Below, in pieces: positions 1 through 7,226 of a stretch of DNA of 64,000 nt (position 1 is the first letter of the stretch; each line of letters begins with the position of its first letter). The position numbers and the translations under genes are program-made. The stretch is from Paracoccus shanxieyensis (GTDB taxonomy: Bacteria > Pseudomonadota > Alphaproteobacteria > Rhodobacterales > Rhodobacteraceae): NCBI RefSeq assembly GCF_009711265.1, contig NZ_WMII01000002.1, forward strand, positions 248,001-312,000, read 5' to 3'. The notes under the pieces were generated by a model, which ran no database searches, was not told where the DNA came from, and worked only from the letters and a program-made list of their open reading frames with translations.

Positions 1-70
1 GCATATCGCCGCCGACAGCGCCGCCCAGAAAGGCCAGCAGGGGCAGCACAAGCATCAGGATCTTCTTCAT
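1..70 (-). CDS. fliL: FliL-like flagellar basal-body protein (5' end only)
   Basis: Only the first 23 codons are inside the window; the gene runs off the left edge. The start ATG at 70 is followed by two lysines and then a continuous hydrophobic, Gly/Ala-rich stretch, the typical N-terminal membrane anchor of FliL, which sits around the stator ring. It lies 15 bp downstream of flgH on the same strand, where FliL would fit. The identification rests on this anchor and the neighbourhood only; another small membrane-anchored flagellar protein is possible. Confidence 0.5.
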   Translation of the reverse strand, partial: MKKILMLVLPLLAFLGGAVGGDM

Positions 71-85
71 CTTGGGCGTCCCCTG

Positions 86-820
86 TCAGTAGGGCAAAAG
101 AATATCGGCCACCTGCTGGCCATAGCGCGGCTGCTGCACATCGCTGATCTGGCCCCGCCCGCCATAGGCGATCCGGGCACCCGCGATGCGGTCATAGGCG
201 ATTTCGTTGCGTCGCCCGATATCCGAGGGGCGGACAAAGCCGCTGACGGTCAGCACGCGGATCTCATAGTTCACGCGCACCTCTTGCGAGCCTTCGATGC
301 GCAGGACGCCGTTCGGTAGCCGCTCGATCACGGTCGCCGCGACCCTCAGGGTGATCTTGTCCTTGCGACTGATATTGCCGCTGCCCTTGAAGGTCGACGA
401 TCCCTTGGCTTCGGCCAGTTCGTCCATGCTGGCGCCTTCGGGCAGGATCTCATCGATACGCTGCGACAGACCTGCCATCGCCGGGATGCTGACCTTGTCC
501 GAAGAACTGCGGCTGCGCCCCGAGCTGTTCTGGATCGAGGCCTGATCGTTGATCTCGATCACCACGGTCAGGATGTCGCCCCGGTTCGAGGCGCGGCGAT
601 CCGCAACCAGCGAATTCTGCGACACCGACCACAGCGATGCGGCGCTGTCCGGCCGCGCCGGCAGTTCGGGAATGACCGGCGCGGTCATTGCCTCATATTC
701 GGCGCTAGTGGCGGCCTCGGTCATCTGAGGCGTGCGTCCGACCTGACTGACGCGCCCGCAGGCCGAGACGCCGATTGCCAGAAGCCCGCAGGCCAGAAGA
801 AGCTGCGCATTCTGTCGCAT
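86..820 (-). CDS. flgH: Flagellar L-ring lipoprotein FlgH
   Basis: 244 residues. FlgH forms the outer-membrane L-ring through which the flagellar rod passes. The N-terminus is a lipoprotein signal ending in the lipobox GVSAC (lipidated Cys21). The body has the FlgH pattern: SLWSVSQNSLVADRRA, then GDILTVVIEINDQA, and near the end the conserved ...SGFVRPSDIGRRNEIAYDRIAGARIAYGG region. Length is close to the usual 220-250. The start lies 9 bp after the flgA stop, so it belongs to the flgF-flgG-flgA-flgH transcript. Confidence 0.95.
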   Translation of the reverse strand: MRQNAQLLLACGLLAIGVSACGRVSQVGRTPQMTEAATSAEYEAMTAPVIPELPARPDSAASLWSVSQNSLVADRRASNRGDILTVVIEINDQASIQNSSGRSRSSSDKVSIPAMAGLSQRIDEILPEGASMDELAEAKGSSTFKGSGNISRKDKITLRVAATVIERLPNGVLRIEGSQEVRVNYEIRVLTVSGFVRPSDIGRRNEIAYDRIAGARIAYGGRGQISDVQQPRYGQQVADILLPY

Positions 821-829
821 GTGATTTTC

Positions 830-1246
830 CTAGTTCTGCGCCACGATCACCGAGCCGTCGGGCGCAACGCGCCCCACGACCGTGACCCGTGAGCTGTTGT
901 TGAGCACGCGCACCATCTCTCCGACACTGCCCGCCGCCATGGCGCGGCCCTCGGCTTCGATGCGCAGGGCGCCGCGTTCAAAGATGATGGTGACGATCTG
1001 GTTGCGATCGACCAGCTTGGGCGATGCGACATGGCGCGGCTGCACCGGGCGGCCTTCGGCGACCATGACCTGCAATTGCTGGCCCACAACCTGATCCAGA
1101 TCGCCGATGCCGCCTTGCTGACCGGGGTCCATGCGGACATCTTGCGGCAGGATCACCATGCCGGCGCTGAGCGTTCGGGTGGCCACGACGGAATCGGCCT
1201 GCGCAGGCGGGGCAGACAGGGCAAGAAGCGCCAGAACGACCCGCAT
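830..1246 (-). CDS. flgA: P-ring assembly chaperone FlgA
   Basis: 138 residues. FlgA is a periplasmic chaperone that helps FlgI polymerise into the P-ring. A cleavable signal peptide (about residues 1-17, ending near PPAQA) is followed by an SAF-type domain: ATRTLSAGMVILPQDV, then a C-terminal half with EGRPVQPRHV and the typical VRVLNNSSRVTVVGRVAPDG ending. It is shorter than the enterobacterial protein (about 220 aa), as is common in Alphaproteobacteria. Its ATG overlaps the flgG stop as TGATG, implying translational coupling. Confidence 0.9.
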   Translation of the reverse strand: MRVVLALLALSAPPAQADSVVATRTLSAGMVILPQDVRMDPGQQGGIGDLDQVVGQQLQVMVAEGRPVQPRHVASPKLVDRNQIVTIIFERGALRIEAEGRAMAAGSVGEMVRVLNNSSRVTVVGRVAPDGSVIVAQN

Positions 1247-2031
1247 CAGCGCACCTGCACCGTGGCACCCAGCATCTGGTCGGCGGCGGTGATGACCTTC
1301 GAATTCAGCTCATAACCGCGCTGCGCCTTGATAAGCTCGGTGATCTCGCGCACGGGGTCGACGGCGCTTTCCTCCAGATAGCCTGCGCGCAAGGTGCCCA
1401 GGCCCTCCTCGCCGGGGGCGGCGACAAGCGGCAGACCCGAGGCGGTGGTTTCCAGAAACAGATTGCCGCCGGTCGCCTCAAGGCCCTTTTCGTTGACGAA
1501 ATTCGCCAGCGTGATCTGGCCAAGGTTTTCGGGTTCGACCTGATCGGCGAAAAACGCCATCACCTCGCCCGCGGGGCTGATCGCGATGCTGCGGGCCTCT
1601 TGCGGGATGGTGATGTCGGGAACCAGCGGATAGCCCTCGGAGGTAACGATCTGCCCCTCGGCCGAGCGTTTCAGGCTGCCGTCGCGCGTGTAAGCCGAGT
1701 TTCCGGCGGGCATCTGGACCTCCAGATAGCCGTTTCCTTCGATCGCGATGTCCAGATCGCCTCCGGTCTGCACCGGGCTGCCCTGGCCCAGCATGACGGT
1801 AACGGCGGCGGGGCGTACCCCAAGGCCAAGCTGCACACCCGCCGGCACCATCGCGCCGTTGGTGGCGGTCAGCGTGCCGGGGCGTGTGGCCTGCTGATAT
1901 TGCAGGTCGGCAAATTCGGCGCGGCGCGGGTTGTATCCCGTGGTCGACATGTTCGCGAGGTTGTTCGAGATGACCTCGACGCGCATCTGCTGTGCGCTCA
2001 TGCCGGTGGCGGCGATCTGAAGGGCTTTCAT
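1246..2031 (-). CDS. flgG: Distal rod protein FlgG
   Basis: 261 residues, the normal length. FlgG builds the distal rod crossing the periplasm. The N-terminal rod/hook heptad region reads ALQIAATGMSAQQMRVEV followed by ISNNLANMSTTGYNPRRAEF, the flagellar basal-body rod signature; the C-terminus ends with VREITELIKAQRGYELNSKV and a short tail. It lies 10 bp downstream of flgF and overlaps flgA. Confidence 0.96.
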   Translation of the reverse strand: MKALQIAATGMSAQQMRVEVISNNLANMSTTGYNPRRAEFADLQYQQATRPGTLTATNGAMVPAGVQLGLGVRPAAVTVMLGQGSPVQTGGDLDIAIEGNGYLEVQMPAGNSAYTRDGSLKRSAEGQIVTSEGYPLVPDITIPQEARSIAISPAGEVMAFFADQVEPENLGQITLANFVNEKGLEATGGNLFLETTASGLPLVAAPGEEGLGTLRAGYLEESAVDPVREITELIKAQRGYELNSKVITAADQMLGATVQVR

Positions 2032-2041
2032 GCGTGATCCT

Positions 2042-2758
2042 TTATCGCGTGAGCGAGGTTATGGCCTGCCGGATGCGCTGGTCTTCCTGATCCAGAAAGG
2101 ACTGGCCCAGTTCATAGGCGCGCTGGACCTCGATCATGCGGGCGATCTCGGTCACGGGATTGACGTTGGATTCCTCGACGAAGCCCTGGCGGACGCGGGC
2201 ATCTTCCAAGGGCTCGATGCCGTCGCCGGCTTCAAAAAGCGTGCCAGCGACATGGCGCAGATCCGACGGGTCGGGATTGGCGAACACCCCGACGCGGCCC
2301 AGCGGCTGACCGTCTGCCGAGACCGTGCCGTCGGGGCCGATGCCGATGCTGCCGCTGCCGGGGGGCACCACGATCGGAGCCTGCCCGTCGTCCAGCACCT
2401 GATAGCCGTCCGGGTTGATCAGTTCGCCCTCGGCATTGGTCATGAAGGCCCCGGCGCGGGTCAGGCGGTTGCCCTGCGGGGTCTGCACCATGAAGAAGCC
2501 GTCGCCCTCGATCGCCAGATCATAGGTGCCGTTGGTCTGGGTGATGCCGCCCGGTTCCAGATCGACCATGCGCCCGCGGATATTGGCCATGGCCAGCGTG
2601 TCGCCGTGATTGCCCAAGGGCACCATGTATTCGGAAAAGATCACGCCTTCCCGGCGAAACCCGGTGGTGTTCGCGTTCGCCATATTGTTGGCGATGGCAC
2701 GCATTTCGTTCATCAGACCGGATTGCCGCGTCAGCGAGGCATAGATCGCGTTATCCAT
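2042..2758 (-). CDS. flgF: Proximal rod protein FlgF
   Basis: 238 residues. FlgF is one of the four proximal rod proteins. It has the rod signature MRAIANNMANANTTGFRREG near residue 20, a central DLAIEGDGFFMVQTPQGNRL motif shared by FlgE/F/G proteins and the C-terminal VTEIARMIEVQRAYELGQSF. The start follows directly after the fliQ stop. It is shorter and less conserved than FlgG, as expected. Confidence 0.94.
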   Translation of the reverse strand: MDNAIYASLTRQSGLMNEMRAIANNMANANTTGFRREGVIFSEYMVPLGNHGDTLAMANIRGRMVDLEPGGITQTNGTYDLAIEGDGFFMVQTPQGNRLTRAGAFMTNAEGELINPDGYQVLDDGQAPIVVPPGSGSIGIGPDGTVSADGQPLGRVGVFANPDPSDLRHVAGTLFEAGDGIEPLEDARVRQGFVEESNVNPVTEIARMIEVQRAYELGQSFLDQEDQRIRQAITSLTR

Positions 2759-3025
2759 CTATTGCCCCACGATCTGCGGAATGATCTGGTCGGTGAAGAA
2801 GCCGGCCAGCGTCGCGGTCATGAAGCTCATGCTGACCCAGAACACGACCAGCATCACCCCGATCTTCGGCACGAAGGTCAGCGTCATCTCTTGAACCGAG
2901 GTCAGCGCCTGAAACAGGCCGATGACCACGCCGATGACCAGCGCCACGGCCAGCAGCGGGGCCGACATGCGTACGGCGATCCACAGCGCCTGTCGCGTCA
3001 GGTCAAAGATCAGGTTCTGATCCAT
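2759..3025 (-). CDS. fliQ: Flagellar export apparatus protein FliQ
   Basis: 88 residues, the usual FliQ size. FliQ is a small helical-hairpin subunit of the export gate (FliPQR) in the inner membrane. Two hydrophobic segments are visible, around residues 18-40 (IAVRMSAPLLAVALVIGVVI) and 52-72, separated by the conserved LFQALTSVQEMTLTFVPK loop. Its first base overlaps the fliE stop. Having fliQ inside the rod gene block, away from fliP and fliR, is normal for Alphaproteobacteria. Confidence 0.95.
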   Translation of the reverse strand: MDQNLIFDLTRQALWIAVRMSAPLLAVALVIGVVIGLFQALTSVQEMTLTFVPKIGVMLVVFWVSMSFMTATLAGFFTDQIIPQIVGQ

Positions 3026-3303
3026 CAGACCGGCATCCGCAGGATTTCCTGATACGCCTCGACCACCTTGTCGCGAATGGCGACGGCGGTTTCCAGCGCG
3101 ACCTCGGCCTGAGCGATGCTTTGCACAAGCTGATGCGTGTCGGTGGCGCCGGTCATGGCGCCGGTGGCCTGAATGTCCACCTGCTCCATTACGCGGGCAA
3201 AATCGGTCGCGGCGCGGCTGGCGCCTGCGGGCAGGCCCTCGGCGGGTGCGACCGCAGGGCGGGCGCGGTCATAGGCGGTGGCGGCAAGGGTCGGGCTAAT
3301 CAT
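3025..3303 (-). CDS. fliE: Hook-basal body complex protein FliE
   Basis: 92 residues. FliE links the MS-ring and export gate to the rod. The C-terminal two thirds match the family: DFARVMEQVDIQ, then HQLVQSIAQAEVALETAVAI and RDKVVEAYQEILRMPV at the very end. The N-terminal 30 residues are Ala/Pro rich and variable. It lies between flgC (16 bp upstream) and fliQ (overlapping). Confidence 0.94.
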   Translation of the reverse strand: MISPTLAATAYDRARPAVAPAEGLPAGASRAATDFARVMEQVDIQATGAMTGATDTHQLVQSIAQAEVALETAVAIRDKVVEAYQEILRMPV

Positions 3304-3319
3304 CGGGGTTCTCCCTGTT

Positions 3320-3712
3320 TTAGCGGCGGATCAGGTCAAGCAGCGCGCTGCCCATCTGCCGGGATTGTTCAAAGACGCGCAGGTTGGCCTCATAGCTGCG
3401 GCCTGCCTCGCGGGCATCGGCGACCTCGACCACCAGGTCGACGTTCGAGCCGTCGTAATAGCCACTGTCATCGGCCATCGGGTTAGACGGCTCATAGATG
3501 CGGGGCAGTTCACGGCGGTCCAGCCGGGTCGGACTGGCCTCGACCCCGCCATTGGCGCGGCCGAAATCCACCTGCTCCTCGAACGAGACAAGCTTGCGGC
3601 GATAGCCGGGCGTGTCGACATTGGCGATGTTTTCGGACACATGTCGCAGCCTGTTGGCCTGCGCCCGCATCCCCGAGGCGGAGATTTCAACGGCTGAAAG
3701 CTGATCGGTCAT
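3320..3712 (-). CDS. flgC: Proximal rod protein FlgC
   Basis: 130 residues, the usual length. The rod signature is RLRHVSENIANVDTPGYRRK near residue 22, and the C-terminus ends with REAGRSYEANLRVFEQSRQM followed by a short helix. The conserved NVDLVVEVADAREAGRSYEA block identifies it as FlgC rather than FlgB. It follows flgB by 12 bp. Confidence 0.95.
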   Translation of the reverse strand: MTDQLSAVEISASGMRAQANRLRHVSENIANVDTPGYRRKLVSFEEQVDFGRANGGVEASPTRLDRRELPRIYEPSNPMADDSGYYDGSNVDLVVEVADAREAGRSYEANLRVFEQSRQMGSALLDLIRR

Positions 3713-3724
3713 GGTGCTGCCCCC

Positions 3725-4111
3725 TTATGCCCGACGGCCAAGACTGGTGCGGATCATCGACAGCGATGAGCGTGTGACCGCCAGCGACAGATCGAATTCG
3801 CGCTTGGCCTGCGCGATCCGGATCATCTCATCCTCAAGCGAAACGGTGTTGCCATTGGGCGCGGGTTCGCTGGCCAGATCCTTGGGACGGCCTGCGCCGC
3901 CCCAGCTGACGCCCGTGACATGGCTGGGCCGCGTCGCGCGCATCTCGACCGCGACGCCCGAGCGGTAGGTTTCGGAAAATCGTGCAAGATCGCGGGCCCG
4001 GAAGCCGGGCGTGTCGGCGTTCGCCACATTCTGCGCGATCAGCTTTTGCCGTTCAGTGGCATGGGCAGTCATCGAACTGGCCATGCGCAGCGTTTCGATC
4101 CGGTCAAACAT
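3725..4111 (-). CDS. flgB: Proximal rod protein FlgB
   Basis: 128 residues from the ATG at 4111, preceded by AGGAGAAGCCTGG. The open frame continues upstream to 4255, but that extension runs into the divergent promoter and the fliI start, so I use 4111. The signature TERQKLIAQNVANADTPGFR identifies FlgB, followed by the C-terminal EDEMIRIAQAKREFDLSLAV block. It is the first gene of the minus-strand flagellar operon. Confidence 0.93.
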   Translation of the reverse strand: MFDRIETLRMASSMTAHATERQKLIAQNVANADTPGFRARDLARFSETYRSGVAVEMRATRPSHVTGVSWGGAGRPKDLASEPAPNGNTVSLEDEMIRIAQAKREFDLSLAVTRSSLSMIRTSLGRRA

Positions 4112-4208
4112 CCAGGCTTCTCCTGACTTCGATAAACCCGGTCTTAACTCCAATAGGTTTAGAAACCCTTCACAGCGCCCGTTTGCGGCGAAAAAATCGG
4201 AGAGGCAG
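4112..4208. promoter_or_regulatory. Divergent intergenic region flgB / fliI
   Basis: This 97-bp spacer must hold the promoters of both the flgB operon (minus) and fliI (plus). It is more AT-rich than its surroundings, with an A-run just before the fliI ribosome binding site. I looked for a sigma-54 GG-N10-GC pair and for a TTAA-N7-TTAA CtrA box; neither is present in good form. Confidence 0.5.
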
Positions 4209-5528
4209 ATGGACAGGATGCAGGCCACCGCCCAAAGGATCAGGCATATGGGCATGTCGCGATATTTCGGCAGCGTGCAGGCGATTCAGGCGGGGACGAT
4301 CCGGCTGGCCGGGTTGGGACACCATGCCTCGGTCGGGGATCGCGTCTCATTTTCAATGCCTTATGGCGCGTCTTTGGCGGGTGAAGTCGTCTCGCTGGAG
4401 GCGGGCTTTGTGCATGTCTTGCCCGAAGGTCCGCCCGAAGGCATGTCGCAGGGCACCGAGGCCGAGCTGCTTTTCGCGCCCCGTCTGGCGCCCGCCGATT
4501 CGTGGATCGGCCGAATCATCGACCCGCTGGGGCAGCCGCTGGATGGCCGCCCCTTGGCCGCCGGTCCGCGCGCGCGTGCCTTTCGCAGCCCGCCACCGCC
4601 CGCCGCAAGCCGCAACCGGCTGGGCGCGCGGCTGGATACCGGGCTTGCCGTCTTCGACACGCTGCTGCCTTTGGTGCGCGGTCAGCGGATGGGGCTGTTC
4701 GCGGGCTCGGGCGTGGGCAAATCCACGCTGCTGTCGATGCTGGCAAAAGGCGTTTCGGCAGATGTCGTCGTGATCGGCCTGATCGGCGAACGTGGCCGCG
4801 AATTGCGCGAATTCGTCGAAGAAACCCTGGGTGACGAAGGGCTTGCGCGCGCCGTCGTGATCGCCGCCACCTCGGATCAGTCGCCTCTGATGCGGCGTCG
4901 CTGCGCGTGGGCTGCCATGACCGTGGCCGAGCATTTCCGCGATCAGGGCAAGCATGTGCTGTTTTTGGCCGATTCGATCACCCGCTTTGCCGAAGCCCAT
5001 CGCGAAATCGCGCTGTCCGCAGGTGAGGCCGCAAGCTATCGCGGGTTTCCGCCCTCGACCTCGCAATTGATCATGTCGCTGGCGGAAAGGTCGGGGCCGG
5101 GTCCGCAGGGCTCGGGCGATATCACCGCGATTTTCAGCGTGCTGGTCGCCGGGTCCGATATGGAGGAGCCGGTCGCCGACATCCTCCGCGGCACGCTGGA
5201 CGGCCATGTCGTGCTGGACCGCGCCATTGCCGAACGCGGTCGCTTCCCGGCTGTCGATGTGCTGCGGTCGGTGTCGCGGTCGCTGCCACATGCCGCAAGC
5301 CTGTCGGAAAACGCGCTGATCGCCCGCGCCCGCGCCATGCTGGGCATCTATGCCGAATCGGAACTGATGGTGCGGGCGGGCCTTTATGCGGCGGGGACCG
5401 ATCCCAAGCTGGATGAGGCGGTGCGGATCAATCCGGCGCTGGATGCGTTCTTTTCACGAAAAAGCGATGATGCCCGCCAGTCATTTCAGTTCCTTGCCGA
5501 GGCGCTGGCCGGGCAGGGGGGCAGGTGA
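4209..5528 (+). CDS. fliI: Flagellum-specific ATPase FliI
   Basis: 439 residues from the ATG at 4209 (preceded by GGAGAGG); a longer in-frame extension to 4011 overlaps flgB antisense and is rejected. FliI is the cytosolic ATPase hexamer of the flagellar export machine, homologous to F1-beta. Walker A is GSGVGKST near residue 166 and the Walker B region is HVLFLADSITRFAEA near 252. The conserved RGFPPSTSQLIMSLAERSG block follows, then DGHVVLDRAIAERGRFPAVD. Length matches the family. Confidence 0.95.
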   Translation: MDRMQATAQRIRHMGMSRYFGSVQAIQAGTIRLAGLGHHASVGDRVSFSMPYGASLAGEVVSLEAGFVHVLPEGPPEGMSQGTEAELLFAPRLAPADSWIGRIIDPLGQPLDGRPLAAGPRARAFRSPPPPAASRNRLGARLDTGLAVFDTLLPLVRGQRMGLFAGSGVGKSTLLSMLAKGVSADVVVIGLIGERGRELREFVEETLGDEGLARAVVIAATSDQSPLMRRRCAWAAMTVAEHFRDQGKHVLFLADSITRFAEAHREIALSAGEAASYRGFPPSTSQLIMSLAERSGPGPQGSGDITAIFSVLVAGSDMEEPVADILRGTLDGHVVLDRAIAERGRFPAVDVLRSVSRSLPHAASLSENALIARARAMLGIYAESELMVRAGLYAAGTDPKLDEAVRINPALDAFFSRKSDDARQSFQFLAEALAGQGGR

Positions 5529-5653
5529 GTTTTCAGAAAGGTCTTTTCATTTCAGGGAAATATGCCAGATTGATGAATGTTAAAACGGCATCGTGGGACA
5601 TTGCACACGGCAAGACGAGTTGACAATCTCCTGCGGTCGAGCCGGGGAGCAAT

Positions 5654-6385
5654 ATGGCCATAACCGAGTATTTTGTCCGCTATTTGCAGCGCCGGGATCA
5701 ACTCAGCGAACGCGACATCTCGCGGCTGCGGGCGATTCCGACCACGCATGTCGCGTTCCAACCCGGCGAGGTCATCGTCCCCGAAGGCCGGATGGCGTCG
5801 CGCAGCTGCATGATGCTGCGGGGCATGGCGGCGCGGCAGCATCATCTGGCCGACCGTCCGGGCGACCGGGTGATCACCGCGCTGCATGTGCCGGGCGATT
5901 TCGTCGATCTGCACGGTTTCGTGCTGGCCGGGCTGGAACATGAAGTCGTCTCGATGGGCGCCTCCGAGGTCGAGTTTGTCGAGCATGACGAACTGCGCGA
6001 GATTACCGAGAATTTTCCGCATCTGACCCGCCTGCTGTGGATGTCCACCGTGATCGACGCGGCGATCCACCGGCAATGGCTGGTCGCGGCGGCCTCATTG
6101 CGGTCCAGCGGGCATTTGGCGCATCTGCTGTGCGAGGTGTATACGCGGCTGATGACCGTGGGGGCGGCGCAGGACTATACCTTCACCATGCCGCTGCTGC
6201 AAAAAGAGCTGGCCGATATTCTGGGCTATACCCCCATCCACATCAACCGCGCGGTCCGCGATCTGCGCGACGGGCGGCTGATCCGCTGGACCGGGCAAGA
6301 GGTCAGGATTCTGGATTGGGCCGGGCTGGTGCGGATCGCGCGATTCGATCCGCATTATCTGGAGCTGGACAAGGTGCGGCGCTGA
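5654..6385 (+). CDS. Crp/Fnr-family transcriptional regulator
   Basis: 243 residues, start ATG 5654 after GGGGAGCAAT. The N-terminal cyclic-nucleotide-binding fold covers about residues 30-140 (FQPGEVIVPEGRMASRSCMM, then HVPGDFVDLHGFVL). The C-terminal winged helix-turn-helix contains LLQKELADILGYTPIHINRA around residues 180-200. There is no N-terminal cysteine cluster, so it is not an oxygen-sensing FnrL-type protein; the ligand is unknown. It converges with the next gene with no spacer. Confidence 0.88.
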   Translation: MAITEYFVRYLQRRDQLSERDISRLRAIPTTHVAFQPGEVIVPEGRMASRSCMMLRGMAARQHHLADRPGDRVITALHVPGDFVDLHGFVLAGLEHEVVSMGASEVEFVEHDELREITENFPHLTRLLWMSTVIDAAIHRQWLVAAASLRSSGHLAHLLCEVYTRLMTVGAAQDYTFTMPLLQKELADILGYTPIHINRAVRDLRDGRLIRWTGQEVRILDWAGLVRIARFDPHYLELDKVRR

Positions 6386-7225
6386 TCACTGGCACAGCCG
6401 CCAGCCGCTGTCGCGCGCCTTGATGTCCAGATGCAGGTGGTCGTCATGCGCGGCATTCGCGCCGGGGCCCAGCACCGTGGTGAAATGCAGACAGGCCGCG
6501 CCGCGGATCGCGGCCTGAACCGCCTCGGCCATATCGCCCTTGCCGTCGCGCGGTTCGATGACAAACTGGCTGCCATCGCTGAAGGTCAGGGCCGAGACAT
6601 CGAACGCATTGCCAAAGGCGTGTTCCGACAGGTTTTCGCCCTTGTCGCCCACCGTCACGCGGCATTGATAGGTGGACCCCGGCTGGATGCCCGAAAGCCG
6701 CGGCTGGCCCGGCAGCATCGAAAGCGCGGGCCGCACGGAATCGCGCAGCCAATGCGCCAGATGCCACGCCGTTTCGCACCGCATCAAGGCACCGCCGTTG
6801 ATCTGCACTCCGGGCAGCGGGGCGCGCAGCATGATCGGACGGTCGATGCCGCAATCGCGGTGCTCGGGATCGGTCAGCGGCGCTTCGACGATGTAATCGG
6901 CACCCATGAGGCTGAGATCCAGCAGGCAGGCGGAAAAGGTGAAGTCATCCTCGCGCAGGGCCTGATGGATCGGGGGCGCCAGCGGCTGCTGCGGCGCGGG
7001 TTCGGCCGGATCGGTCGGCGAATAGCCCAGCGGAGGCGTCGTCGACAGGCCGGGCGGTGGCGCGGGCAAAGCCGCTGCGGCAGGCGGTTCCTGCGGCGCG
7101 GCTGCCTGTTCGGGCCGCAGATCCGGGCGTTCGGGCTGCATCGGGCGGGGGGCGGGTGGACCCGCGTCCTGCGCAGAGGCTGCGCCTGCACATGCCATCA
7201 GAAACAGAAACCCGATCAGCCGCAT
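6386..7225 (-). CDS. Extensin-like C-terminal domain protein, secreted
   Basis: 279 residues. A signal peptide (about 1-18, ending ASAQ) is followed by a Pro/Ala-rich linker to about residue 90. The C-terminal 170 residues carry the extensin-like C domain, related to M15-type D-Ala-D-Ala peptidases: LSEHAFGNAFDVSALTF supplies a His/Asp metal site and AHDDHLHLDI the second one. Six or more cysteines suit a periplasmic enzyme. The likely role is murein hydrolysis; the substrate is not proven. Its start lies 1 bp after the L,D-transpeptidase stop, so the two are probably cotranscribed. Confidence 0.82.
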   Translation of the reverse strand: MRLIGFLFLMACAGAASAQDAGPPAPRPMQPERPDLRPEQAAAPQEPPAAAALPAPPPGLSTTPPLGYSPTDPAEPAPQQPLAPPIHQALREDDFTFSACLLDLSLMGADYIVEAPLTDPEHRDCGIDRPIMLRAPLPGVQINGGALMRCETAWHLAHWLRDSVRPALSMLPGQPRLSGIQPGSTYQCRVTVGDKGENLSEHAFGNAFDVSALTFSDGSQFVIEPRDGKGDMAEAVQAAIRGAACLHFTTVLGPGANAAHDDHLHLDIKARDSGWRLCQ

Positions 7226-7226
7226 C

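Noticed and set aside
4112..4208. CtrA box (TTAA-N7-TTAA) or sigma-54 promoter between flgB and fliI
   Set aside because: TTAA and TTTA are present but spaced by 10 bp, and no GG-N10-GC pair exists, so neither consensus is met.
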